In this document: one piece after another, positions 47,173 through 55,724 of the stretch
Position numbering within the stretch: the stretch's first letter is position 1
Layout: every line of letters starts with the position of its first letter
Assembly: GCF_016093295.1 (NCBI RefSeq)
Contig: NZ_JAEDAL010000009.1
Coordinates: 62,001-126,000 of the forward strand
From: Inhella gelatinilytica
GTDB lineage: Bacteria; Pseudomonadota; Gammaproteobacteria; Burkholderiales; Burkholderiaceae_C
DNA: 64,000 nt
Direction of reading: 5' to 3'
Made by a program: the position numbers and the translations under genes
The notes under the pieces: model-generated
What the model was told of the DNA's origin: nothing
The model's input: only the letters and a program-made list of their open reading frames with translations
Databases searched by the model: none

Positions 47173-47297
47173 GTGGTCAGTGTGGGCACCCGGGGGGCCG
47201 GACTCATTGGAGATGGAGAAGTGGGATTATCAAGAGCGAAGCCTCTGAGGCTTGCACCATGGCATCATTTCCAACTTTCCCTCGTCTGCCTTTCGTC

Positions 47298-47984
47298 ATG
47301 CGCACTGCACTTCTTTTCTCTGCTTTGATCGCCACGTCTGGCGTGGTAGTGGCTCAATCCCAAGCGCCTGCCAAGCCGGCGAAATCGGCGGCCGCGAAGC
47401 CAGCGCCCAAAGGGGCCGAAGTGCCCACCGCCAAACCCAGGGCCAAGCTGATGACGCGCGATGAGCTGCGAGCCTGTTTTGTGCGGCGCGATGCGCAAAA
47501 CGAGGAAAACGAAGCCATCAAGAAAGAAGATGCGGCCTTGGTTCAAGAGCGCAATGGCATCCTGTCGGAGCGCGACAGCATTCGCACCAAGGACGCGGAG
47601 TTCTCGGTTCTTGAGCAAGCCATCATGACCGACAAGGAGGCCCTCGCCAAGCGCATTGAGGCGTTCAATGCCAAGCAGGGAGAGCTCAGCAAAAAGGAAC
47701 GCGCTGAGACCACCAAGGACATCAATGACCAGTCGGAAGAGTTGAAGAAGCGGATCGATGCCTATGTGACGCGGAAGAAGGCCTTTATCGAGGACGTCAA
47801 GGCTTTTGATGCCAAGGTGGAAACCTTCAACCAAAAGAAAGATGCTTTGGGCACGCGAACGGACAAGCTGGGGGACGAGCAAGACAAGTGGCGTGAGGAG
47901 TGTGGCAACCGCCCCTATGACGAGGCGGATGAACTGGCTTTGAAGAAGGAAAAGGAAGCGGCAAAGAAGGCGGCGGGCCAATGA
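47298..47984 (+). CDS. exported two-cysteine coiled-coil protein, function unknown
   Basis: 228 residues, not recognised. A signal peptide (MRTALLFSALIATSGVVVAQ) precedes a Lys/Ala/Pro linker (about 22-50). A long charged helical region (about 65-195) follows, rich in Lys, Glu and Asp with heptad-like spacing. Only two cysteines are present in the mature part, Cys60 (ELRACFVRRD) and Cys202 (REECGNRPYDEADE), bracketing the coil. I prefer the ATG at 47298; one at 47259 would give MASFPTFPRLPFV before it. The stop overlaps the start of oligopeptidase A (ATGA), so the two are coupled. Confidence 0.85.
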   Translation: MRTALLFSALIATSGVVVAQSQAPAKPAKSAAAKPAPKGAEVPTAKPRAKLMTRDELRACFVRRDAQNEENEAIKKEDAALVQERNGILSERDSIRTKDAEFSVLEQAIMTDKEALAKRIEAFNAKQGELSKKERAETTKDINDQSEELKKRIDAYVTRKKAFIEDVKAFDAKVETFNQKKDALGTRTDKLGDEQDKWREECGNRPYDEADELALKKEKEAAKKAAGQ

Positions 47985-50032
47985 GCGCGGCCAATCCCCT
48001 GCTGCAGGCTTGGAGCACGCCGCAAGGGCTGCCGCCTTTTTCGACTGTCCAGGCCGCTCACTTCGGGCCCGCCTTTGAGGCGGCCATGGCAGCGCACCGG
48101 GCGGAGATCGAGGCGATCGGCCAACAGGCAGCCGCGCCCACCTTTGACAACACCGTCGCGGCGCTGGATGCCAGTGGTCGGATGCTGAGCCGAATTGAGG
48201 CACTGTTCTACACGCTGACGGCATCGGCCACGACCTCGGAGTTGCAAGCGGTGCAGCGGGATCTGGCGGAGCCCCTGGCGGCCCACATGAGTTGGGTGGC
48301 CATGCACCAGGGTGTTTTTTCCCGTTTGGAGGCCCTTCAGGCCCAGGCGGATCATTTGGCGCTGGCGCCGGACCAGCGCCGGCTGTTGGAGCGACTCCAT
48401 CTGGAGGCGACCCGCGCGGGGGCCCGACTGTCGGTGTCGTCGCGGGAGCGCTATGCGGCCATCATGCAGCGTTTGGCGGCGTTGAACACCCAGTTTGCGC
48501 AAAACGTTCTGGCCGACGAGGCTGGATATCGTTTGGTGCTGCGTACTGAAACGGAACTGGCTGGCCTGCCCGACTTCTTGCGCGCCGTGATGCGTCAAGC
48601 GGCTGCGGAGCGCGGTTTGCCGGACGGCGATCACCTGGTCACTTTGTCGCGCTCGCATGTGGTGCCGTTCTTGACGTTTTCGGCCCGTCGCGACTTGCGG
48701 GAGGCCGCTTGGCGTGCGTGGGTGGGTCGGGGCGAGCAATCCGGTGAAACGGACAACCGGGCCATTGCTCAAGAGATCCTCACCCTGCGCAATGAGCAGG
48801 CGCGCCTCCATGGTTACGACTGTTTTGCGGATTACCAGCTGGCCGACAGCATGGCGCAGAACCAGCAGGCGGTCCAAGCTTTGCTCCTGCGCGTCTGGGA
48901 CGCCGCCTTGACCGCCACGGAGCGGGAGCGGGAGGCGGTTCAAGCCGCGGCAGCGGCTCATGATTTCGTCGGACCGGTTGAGGCCTGGGATTGGCGCTTC
49001 TACGCCGAGAAAGTTCGACAGGCGCGTTACGCCCTGGATGAGGCGGAGCTCAAGCCCTTCTTCCCGCTGGCGGCGATGGTTGCGGCGTTGTTTGACTGCG
49101 CCCAGCGCTTATTTGGCCTTCGATTTGAATCTCGCCCCGATTGGCCGGCCTATCACCCGGATGTGCAGGTGTATGAGGTCCTGGATGCCGACGGGGCCCA
49201 CCGCGCGGTTTTCCTGCACGACAACTTTGCGCGCGTGGGCAAGCGCAGCGGGGCGTGGATGAACGCCCTGCGCTACGCCCACCGCAATGGCGGCGTGCAA
49301 TCGCCCGTCATTCTGAACAACAACAACTTTGCCAAGGGAGCGCCGGGCGAGCCCACGCTGCTCAGCCTGGACGATGTGCGCACGCTCTTCCATGAGTTCG
49401 GCCACGGGCTTCACGGCATGCTGAGTGAGACCCGTTATGAGCGTTTGAGCGGAACCCAGGTGCTGCGGGACTTTGTCGAGTTGCCGTCCCAGTTGATGGA
49501 GCATTGGATTGCCGATCCCGGGGTCATGCAACGGCATGCGAAGCACTATCGCACTGGCGAACCCATTCCCAAGACCCTGATTGATCGCATCAAGGCCGCT
49601 GAGCTCTTCAATCAGGGGTATGAGACCGTGCGCTATACCGCATCGGCCTTGGTTGACCTCGCCATTCACGCCTTAGAGGACGAGGTGGCTCCCGATATCG
49701 TGACGTTTGAGCGCGATACCTTGGCGCGGCTGGGGGCTCCGGCGGACTGCGGCATGAATCACCGGTTGCCCCACTTCCAGCACTTGTTTGTGGGAGATGG
49801 CTACGCGGCGGGGTACTACGTCTACTTGTGGGCGGAAGTCTTGGACTGTGACGCGTTTGAAGCGTTCCAGGAGGCGGGTGACCTGTTTGATGCGCAGACC
49901 GCTCAGCGCTACCGGCAGCACATTCTGGCGGCGGGCAACAGCGAAGAGCCGGGTGCGGCCTACCGGGCGTTCCGAGGCCATGACGCCCGGATCGAGCCCA
50001 TGCTGAAGGCGCGCGGACTGCTCCCCGCCTGA
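47981..50032 (+). CDS. prlC: oligopeptidase A (M3 metallopeptidase)
   Basis: A 683-residue thimet-type zinc oligopeptidase that degrades short peptides, including cleaved signal peptides, in the cytoplasm. The zinc motif is FHEFGHGLHGML, with a downstream Glu. The N-terminus NPLLQAWSTPQGLPPFSTVQAAHF and the late DGYAAGYYVYLWAEVLDCDAF are family landmarks. There is no signal peptide. It begins inside the stop of the coiled-coil gene (ATGA). The name opdA is also used. Confidence 0.95.
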   Translation: MSAANPLLQAWSTPQGLPPFSTVQAAHFGPAFEAAMAAHRAEIEAIGQQAAAPTFDNTVAALDASGRMLSRIEALFYTLTASATTSELQAVQRDLAEPLAAHMSWVAMHQGVFSRLEALQAQADHLALAPDQRRLLERLHLEATRAGARLSVSSRERYAAIMQRLAALNTQFAQNVLADEAGYRLVLRTETELAGLPDFLRAVMRQAAAERGLPDGDHLVTLSRSHVVPFLTFSARRDLREAAWRAWVGRGEQSGETDNRAIAQEILTLRNEQARLHGYDCFADYQLADSMAQNQQAVQALLLRVWDAALTATEREREAVQAAAAAHDFVGPVEAWDWRFYAEKVRQARYALDEAELKPFFPLAAMVAALFDCAQRLFGLRFESRPDWPAYHPDVQVYEVLDADGAHRAVFLHDNFARVGKRSGAWMNALRYAHRNGGVQSPVILNNNNFAKGAPGEPTLLSLDDVRTLFHEFGHGLHGMLSETRYERLSGTQVLRDFVELPSQLMEHWIADPGVMQRHAKHYRTGEPIPKTLIDRIKAAELFNQGYETVRYTASALVDLAIHALEDEVAPDIVTFERDTLARLGAPADCGMNHRLPHFQHLFVGDGYAAGYYVYLWAEVLDCDAFEAFQEAGDLFDAQTAQRYRQHILAAGNSEEPGAAYRAFRGHDARIEPMLKARGLLPA

Positions 50033-50051
50033 GGTCGAGTCTCAGGGGGGG

Positions 50052-50429
50052 CTAGCCCGGCGGCAGACGCTGGGCCAGTCCTTCAGCAAATTTTTGAAAG
50101 TCGATGGGCTTGGTCCAGTAGTCCGCAAAGCCCAGGGCCAGCGCGGCGCGGATGTCCTCGGGCATGGCATTGGCTGACAGGGCAATGCACGGGATCTGCG
50201 CTGTGTCCGGATGTGATTTCAACTGGTGCCACACCGCGAAGCCATCCATGTCCGGCAACTGCATGTCCAGGAGCACCAGGTGGGGCTTCCACTCGGTTGC
50301 GAGGGCGAGACCTTCTTGGCCGTCCTCGGCGCAGCGCAATTCCACGTCCGGCCGCCGCGCCACCAACTCCTCCACCACCAAGGTGTTGACCGGGTTGTCT
50401 TCGATGTACAGCAGGCGATAGGTCGTCAT
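50052..50429 (-). CDS. stand-alone response-regulator receiver
   Basis: 125 residues forming only a CheY-like receiver: acidic pocket IEDN (Asp11), phospho-acceptor Asp55 (LLDMQLPDMDGF), Ser in IALSANAMPED and Lys in YWTKPIDF. The IEDNPVNTLVVE start resembles receivers of hybrid kinases and Spo0F-like relays. No kinase or output domain is adjacent. It is convergent with prlC after 19 bases. Confidence 0.92.
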   Translation of the reverse strand: MTTYRLLYIEDNPVNTLVVEELVARRPDVELRCAEDGQEGLALATEWKPHLVLLDMQLPDMDGFAVWHQLKSHPDTAQIPCIALSANAMPEDIRAALALGFADYWTKPIDFQKFAEGLAQRLPPG

Positions 50430-50549
50430 GGTTCGATCTTGCCTCCAATTTGAAGGGCCCTCAGCCCTACAAAAGGTGGATGTTGCGGGACGGACTTGAT
50501 TTTTTAGGCACCATCCCCAGCTATTGCGGGTTTTCCAGAGGAACTTGGC

Positions 50550-50825
50550 GTGAATGCACTGATTCGAGGGCTGTTCTTGGGGTTCGCCGCACTGACGGGG
50601 TTGGCGTTGGTCTTGGTCGGGCTGGCGGTCTCTGCCCTGTTGATGGGGGTGTTTGCGCTCCGTCGCCTAGTGGCCCGTTTGCTCGGTCGCCCCGTGCCAC
50701 AGCGTCCGGCGCGGGCCCAGTGGCGCTTCCATCGCGGAACGGGGCCGCAGCGCCGGGGATTTGGGCCCGGCGACGTGGTGGATGCAGAAGTTCGGGAGAT
50801 CAGCCGTAGTGGGGAGGGCGGCTGA
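50550..50825 (+). CDS. small membrane protein, function unknown
   Basis: 91 residues, not recognised. The N-terminal half is one long or two tightly spaced hydrophobic helices (LFLGFAALTGLALVLVGLAV and ALLMGVFAL, about residues 8-38). The rest is Arg-rich and cytoplasmic (PQRPARAQWRFHRGTGPQRRG), ending in an acidic-basic DVVDAEVREISR tail. The 3' end overlaps convergent rsgA by 26 bases. An AGAGG-like ribosome site precedes the ATG. Confidence 0.65.
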   Translation: MNALIRGLFLGFAALTGLALVLVGLAVSALLMGVFALRRLVARLLGRPVPQRPARAQWRFHRGTGPQRRGFGPGDVVDAEVREISRSGEGG

Positions 50826-51732
50826 GTTCCTCGAAAAGTTCAAGGTAAATCCGGTACCGATTTTCGTGAATGCTGCCGTTGGCGACGGCGGCTCGCACGC
50901 TGCACCCGGGCTCTTGCCGGTGCGTGCAGTTGGCAAATCGGCACGGCGCTTCCAGCGCGCTGGCCAAATCGGGCATCAGGCTGGCCAGGTGCGCGGGCAC
51001 CACGTGTTGAATGCCAAAAGTCTGAAACCCGGGGGAATCGAGCCACCCTGTACCGGGCTCAATCCAATACCACTGCGTGTGTGTGGTGGTGTGACGCCCG
51101 CTGTTGAGCGCTTCAGAAATCGAGCCCACTTGAGCTTGGGCATCTGGCACCAAGCCATTGGTGAGGGTGCTCTTTCCTGTCCCGCTGGGCCCCAAGACCA
51201 CCGTGGATTTGCCCTGCAGCCACGGGCGTAATTCCGCCAGGGCCGTTTCCATGGCGGTGGTCAAACTCCATTCGAAAACGGGAACGCCCATGGCGCGGTA
51301 GGGGGCCAGTCGCTGTCGTGCCGCCTGGACAGCGGGAAGGTCGGTCTTGTTCAGACCAATACGCGCTTCCATGCCGGCCTCGGCCGCCGCCACCAAGGCG
51401 CGGCTCAGCAGTGATTCACTAAAAACCGGTTCGACGGCCACCAAGACCAGCAGTTGATCGACGTTGGCGGCAAAGCTCTTGCTACGCCATTCGTCCTGCC
51501 GGTACAGCAAGTTGCGGCGGGGCTCCAAGGCTTCGATGACCCCCTCGTCTCCACTCGGGGCCCAACGCACGCGATCACCGACCACCGCTTCGCTCTTTTT
51601 GCCGCGGGGATGGCACAGCACGCGCGTGCCGTCGGCCGCCTCCACCAGGTAGTGGCGACCGTGGCCGCGCACAACCAAGCCCGAGGAGCCAGGAGCGCAG
51701 TGATCGTTCGGGGAGGCGCTGCGCCGCTTCAA
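50800..51732 (-). CDS. rsgA: ribosome small-subunit GTPase RsgA
   Basis: A circularly permuted GTPase that helps 30S maturation. The 310-residue reading starts at TTG 51732, which overlaps the stop of the upstream protease gene (TTGA); no in-frame ATG fits. An OB-fold is followed by the G motifs in permuted order: NKTDLP (G4), LGPSGTGKSTLTNGL (G1), and DSPGFQTFGI (G3). The zinc-binding tail CRFANCTHRQEPGCSVRAAV is intact. A more distal ATG near 51885 would overlap the protease gene heavily. Confidence 0.92.
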   Translation of the reverse strand: MKRRSASPNDHCAPGSSGLVVRGHGRHYLVEAADGTRVLCHPRGKKSEAVVGDRVRWAPSGDEGVIEALEPRRNLLYRQDEWRSKSFAANVDQLLVLVAVEPVFSESLLSRALVAAAEAGMEARIGLNKTDLPAVQAARQRLAPYRAMGVPVFEWSLTTAMETALAELRPWLQGKSTVVLGPSGTGKSTLTNGLVPDAQAQVGSISEALNSGRHTTTHTQWYWIEPGTGWLDSPGFQTFGIQHVVPAHLASLMPDLASALEAPCRFANCTHRQEPGCSVRAAVANGSIHENRYRIYLELFEELSRPPHYG

Positions 51733-53000
51733 AGTTGCGCCTCGATGGCGGGAATGCGCTCCGCTGCTGGCGGATGCGAGTAGGTCCAGCGGGCCACCAA
51801 GGGGTCGGGTGTGAGCGTGGAGGCGTTGTCTTCGTGCAGTTTGAGCAGGGCGGACACCAGCGCCCGCCCGTTGGCGTGCTGGCACGCAAACGCATCAGCC
51901 TCAAACTCGTGCCGGCGTGAGGCCCAGGCCATCAGCGGGGTCAAAGGAAAGGTCAGGGTGGGAAGCACGAGCAGGAACAGCAACAGCGCCAGCGCCTCAT
52001 GGCCTCCCATCCAATTGGGGTGGACTCCCAATCCCAAATAGAACGCCGGCTGCTCGGAGAGCCAGCCCAGGAGCCCAAACCCGACCAAACTGATGATGGC
52101 CATGGATACCAATCGTTTGGGCACGTGTCGCAATTTGAAATGACCCAACTCATGGGCCAACACGGCTTCTGTTTCTTCCGCCGTCAGGCGGTCCAGCAGG
52201 GTGTCGAAGAGCACCACCCTTTTGGCGTGACCCAGGCCGGTGAAATACGCGTTACTGTGGGCGCTGCGGCGCCCCGCATCCATGACGAACAGACCGCTGG
52301 TGCTCAGTCCAACGCGCTGAAACAGTCCTTCGATGCGAGCCTTTAAGGTGGCATCGGTCAGGGGCGTGAAGCGATTGAACAACGGAGCGATGACGAGGGG
52401 AAGTAGCACCATCATCGTGAGCGAAAACGCCAGCCACAGGCCCCAGGCCCACACCCACCACAGGCTGCCGGCGTGTCGCATCAAGGCCAGCACGGCCCAG
52501 GCCAGGGGCAGCCCCAGTACGAGCGTCACCAGCAGTCCCTTGAAGTGATCGCCCAACCACAGGCCCCAGGAGGTTCGATTGAAGCCAAAGCGGGCCTCCA
52601 GCCGAAAGGTTTGTGCTGCCTCGAGCGGAAGGTCCAAGAGGGCGGAAATCAGGGCGAAGCCACCGAGCAGCGCCAGTCCTTGCCCGTAGCCGGCCCAGGC
52701 ACTGGGCGCGACCCCGGCGCCGATGCCCTGGGTGAGCAGCTGCAGCCCCCCCAGCAGCGTCCAAGCCACGATCAACATGCCCCCGACCAGCAGGCTGAAC
52801 AACTGAAACTGCCCCTTGGCGAGCGTGTATGCCGCGGCCTTTTGGTGAGCGGCCAAGGAAACCGTCGTGGCAAATGCCGTGGGTACATTGTTCCGGTGCA
52901 AGGCCACGTGTTGCAACTGACGGTGGTTGAGCCACAGTCGCAGCGCCGTGCTGCCCAGCAGCGCCACGACAAAGGAAACGGTAACGAGGTTGGCGGACAT
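51729..53000 (-). CDS. M48-family membrane metalloprotease (Ste24-like)
   Basis: A 423-residue integral membrane protease with about six helices and the zinc motif VLAHELGHFKLRH, plus a downstream EFEADAFACQ segment that supplies the third ligand. The N-terminal region MSANLVTVSFVVALLGSTALRLWL and the LALDLPLEAAQTFRLEARFGFNR-like segment match Ste24/HtpX-related CAAX-type proteases. Such bacterial enzymes act on membrane proteins. Its last codon and stop are shared with the rsgA TTG start. orn lies divergently 74 bases away. Confidence 0.92.
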   Translation of the reverse strand: MSANLVTVSFVVALLGSTALRLWLNHRQLQHVALHRNNVPTAFATTVSLAAHQKAAAYTLAKGQFQLFSLLVGGMLIVAWTLLGGLQLLTQGIGAGVAPSAWAGYGQGLALLGGFALISALLDLPLEAAQTFRLEARFGFNRTSWGLWLGDHFKGLLVTLVLGLPLAWAVLALMRHAGSLWWVWAWGLWLAFSLTMMVLLPLVIAPLFNRFTPLTDATLKARIEGLFQRVGLSTSGLFVMDAGRRSAHSNAYFTGLGHAKRVVLFDTLLDRLTAEETEAVLAHELGHFKLRHVPKRLVSMAIISLVGFGLLGWLSEQPAFYLGLGVHPNWMGGHEALALLLFLLVLPTLTFPLTPLMAWASRRHEFEADAFACQHANGRALVSALLKLHEDNASTLTPDPLVARWTYSHPPAAERIPAIEAQL

Positions 53001-53074
53001 CCGTCGGAACGAAAGAGGGCGGTCGACCAGTGTAGGCGGCTGGGCACAATGGGGCCTCTTTACCGGAGGCCGCC

Positions 53075-53629
53075 ATGAGCTTGGAGCGCAACGACAACAA
53101 CCTGATTTGGATCGACTGCGAAATGACGGGGCTGGAACCCGCTCGGGATCGGTTGATCGAGATCGCCGTGGTGGTGACCAGCCCGGATTTGAGTGTGCGC
53201 GTCGAAGGTCCGGTGTTTGCGATTCACCAGAGCGCCGCCGTACTCGACTCGATGGACGATTGGAACAAGAACACGCACGGCAAGAGTGGGCTGATTGATC
53301 GGGTCAAAGCCAGCACGGTCGATGAGACCGCTGCCGGTCGCGCCACCATCGCCTTCTTGGAAACCTATGTGGGCAAGGGCAAAAGCCCCATGTGTGGGAA
53401 CAGCGTCTGCCAGGATCGGCGCTTCCTGGCCAATTACATGCCGGAACTCGAGGCTTTTTTCCACTACCGGAATTTGGACGTTTCGACGCTGAAGGAACTG
53501 GCCCGCCGCTGGAAACCGGCAGTTTTGGAGGGGGTGAAGAAAGTTGGCGCCCATACGGCGCTGGCGGATATTCAGGAATCCATTGACGAGCTTGTGCACT
53601 ACCGGGCGCACTTTCTCAATTTGGGATGA
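53075..53629 (+). CDS. orn: oligoribonuclease
   Basis: Degrades two- to five-nucleotide RNAs and pGpG in the cytoplasm; it is essential in many proteobacteria. The 184-residue DEDDh exonuclease shows [14 protein letters not shown] (catalytic Asp/Glu), [16 protein letters not shown], and [19 protein letters not shown] with the catalytic His/Asp. A CACAAT -10-like hexamer precedes it. pabB-pabC begins nine bases downstream. Confidence 0.97.
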   Translation: MSLERNDNNLIWIDCEMTGLEPARDRLIEIAVVVTSPDLSVRVEGPVFAIHQSAAVLDSMDDWNKNTHGKSGLIDRVKASTVDETAAGRATIAFLETYVGKGKSPMCGNSVCQDRRFLANYMPELEAFFHYRNLDVSTLKELARRWKPAVLEGVKKVGAHTALADIQESIDELVHYRAHFLNLG

Positions 53630-53638
53630 GGCTGCTCT

Positions 53639-55435
53639 GTGGCGCCGGTTGAAGCCGCTTTTGACTTCCCGCGGCATCCGCTGTCACGCGAGGATGGCGA
53701 ACGGGTTCAGGGGCTGTGGCGTCGTCCGCCCGATGAATGGCATGTGGCGCGTCGACCCGAGGAAGTGGCGCCGTTGCTGGATCGCATGCATGCGCAGGCC
53801 ATGGCGGGCGCCTGGGTACTGGGGGGCTTGCGATACGAAGCCGCCGGCGCACTGAATCCGGTTCTGGCGTGCGAGCCTGCGGAAGGGGTGCTGGCCGCCT
53901 TTGCCCTGTACCGCGATGCGCCGCAGGCTTGGCCGGCCGCCGAAGAGCTGCGCCGCTGCACCGGGCCTTGGCAGCAAGCGTTGCACACGCCCGACGCTGA
54001 TCGTGTTTCGATAGAGAAGGTTCGAAGGGCCATTCGCGAGGGCGAGGTCTATCAGATCAACCTCACGACCCGCTTGTGCAGCGAACTGGCTGATGGCGTG
54101 GACTTCGCAGACTTGTTTTGGGCGCTGCATCGTGCGCAGCCGGGCGGCTTCTCCCTCTTTCTGCGGACGATGGACCACGAAGGCGGCGTTGCCAGCGTGT
54201 CGCCCGAACTGTTCTTTGATTGGCGCCCCTTGCCGGACCACCACCGCACCTGGCTGTTGGGCGCACAGCCCATGAAAGGGACCGCGCCCCGCGGCGTCGA
54301 TGCCGTGACGGACGAGGCCGCGCAGCTATATCTGCGAACGAGTGAGAAGGAGCGCGCCGAGAATTTGATGATCGTCGACCTGCTGCGCAATGACATGGGG
54401 CAGGTGGCTCAAGTGGGCAGCGTACGTGTTCCCCGGCTCTTTGAATTGCATGCGCTGTCCACCGTTTGGCAAATGACCAGCACCGTGACGGCCGTGACGC
54501 CCGCGCGAACCCCGTTGTCCGCGGTGTTTGCGGCGCTTTTCCCCTGTGGATCGGTCACCGGTGCTCCCAAGCGCCAAGCCATGCAGTTGATTCATCAATT
54601 GGAAGGCGCGCCAAGGGGGTGGTATTGCGGTGCGTTGGGGCTGATCCAGCCGGGCGGCGCCGTGACGTTCAATGTGCCCATACGCACGGTGGAGCTGCGG
54701 CCATCGGCGCGTTTGAGGGCCGGCGTGGGCAGCGGGATCACCTTGGATTCTGATCCGGACGCGGAACTGCGGGAGTGGCGGGCCAAGACCCGATTTTTGG
54801 TGCGGGCCCAGGCGCCTGTCCAGGGACTGGAGACGCTGCGGTTGGAGGATGGCTGCTTCCCGCATGCTGAGGCCCACCTTGCGCGTCTCGGTCGATCGGC
54901 CCGGCAATTTGGATTGAGTTACTCTGCCGCGGGGGCGCGGCGAGCCCTGGCTGAGATCGCGAAGACCTGGCCAGATGGCGTGCACCGGGTTCGTCTGGTG
55001 TTGCCGGCCGATGGCCGCCTGGCCTATCAAGTCGATGGGCTTCAGCCCGCCGCGCAACCCGTTCGTCTGGCGCTGGCGCCGTGGCCCATCGACACGCAGG
55101 GGCCAGACGCCGAGTTCTTGACCCACAAAACCACACGGCGGGAGGTTTATGAAGCCTATCTCTCGCGCAAGCCAACGTCGCTGTGGGACTGGGTGTTGGT
55201 CAATGAATCCGGCGAACTCACCGAGGGTTGCTTTGGAAACGTGGCGATAAAAAAAGACGGGTTGTGGTTGACACCCCGAGCCGCCGCCGGCCTGTTACCT
55301 GGCGTGGGGCGGGCGAATTGGCTGGAGCAGGGGCGCTTGCGGGAAGCGTGTTTGACCCCCGCTGATTGGGCGCTGGCCGAGGAGGTGGCCTGGTTCAATG
55401 CCTTGCGAGGCTGGGTGAAAGCTGTCAAAGCGTGA
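53639..55435 (+). CDS. pabBC: aminodeoxychorismate synthase I fused to aminodeoxychorismate lyase
   Basis: A 598-residue fusion that makes p-aminobenzoate for folate. The N-terminal part (about 1-385) is PabB, with EGEVYQINLTTRL, GAQPMKGTAPRG, DLLRNDMGQVAQVGSV and FPCGSVTGAPKRQAM. The C-terminal part (about 395-598) is a PabC-type PLP lyase, with LETLRLEDGCFPHAEAHLARL, the PLP Lys in THKTTRREVYEA, and NESGELTEGCFGNVAI. It starts with GTG nine bases after orn. Such fusions are common in Burkholderiales. The amidotransferase PabA is not in the window. Confidence 0.94.
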   Translation: MAPVEAAFDFPRHPLSREDGERVQGLWRRPPDEWHVARRPEEVAPLLDRMHAQAMAGAWVLGGLRYEAAGALNPVLACEPAEGVLAAFALYRDAPQAWPAAEELRRCTGPWQQALHTPDADRVSIEKVRRAIREGEVYQINLTTRLCSELADGVDFADLFWALHRAQPGGFSLFLRTMDHEGGVASVSPELFFDWRPLPDHHRTWLLGAQPMKGTAPRGVDAVTDEAAQLYLRTSEKERAENLMIVDLLRNDMGQVAQVGSVRVPRLFELHALSTVWQMTSTVTAVTPARTPLSAVFAALFPCGSVTGAPKRQAMQLIHQLEGAPRGWYCGALGLIQPGGAVTFNVPIRTVELRPSARLRAGVGSGITLDSDPDAELREWRAKTRFLVRAQAPVQGLETLRLEDGCFPHAEAHLARLGRSARQFGLSYSAAGARRALAEIAKTWPDGVHRVRLVLPADGRLAYQVDGLQPAAQPVRLALAPWPIDTQGPDAEFLTHKTTRREVYEAYLSRKPTSLWDWVLVNESGELTEGCFGNVAIKKDGLWLTPRAAAGLLPGVGRANWLEQGRLREACLTPADWALAEEVAWFNALRGWVKAVKA

Positions 55436-55572
55436 CAAGGTTCACGTGGTATTTAGGTGTTTTCCCCGATTCGTGCTACAGTCCAACTCTTGCGTCGACC
55501 GAGCTTTGGTTGGCGCAGTCGTTCATCTCCCCTGACTCCTCCTGGGGCTCATTCAAGTCATTGAGCCCGCGC

Positions 55573-55701
55573 CCCGTGTAAACGGGCCATCGGTCGGCGG
55601 TGATGCCGTTGCATCCCTTCTGGATTGGAAGGGAATTTCGCGACCGATTTGGGGGGCACAGGCCCCCGCGCCCAGGCGACCGAGGAGGCCGCCTGCGGGC
55701 G
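55573..55701 (+). ncRNA. candidate structured leader of the RNA helicase gene
   Basis: Four well-paired elements lie in order. CCCGT/ACGGG closes a GTAA (GNRA) loop at 55573-55586. An eight-pair outer stem, ATCGGTCG (55589-55596) with CGACCGAT (55641-55648), encloses TCCCTTC/GAAGGGA (55614-55634) and a short CGG/CCG hairpin. GGGGGC/GCCCCC (55652-55667) follows. Last is a ten-pair stem with a two-base bulge (55669-55701), whose loop displays GAGGAGG. No long U-run follows, so it looks like a regulatory leader rather than a terminator. I do not recognise a named RNA family. Confidence 0.6.
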
Positions 55702-55724
55702 TGTGTTGTCAGAAGTTGAGAACC

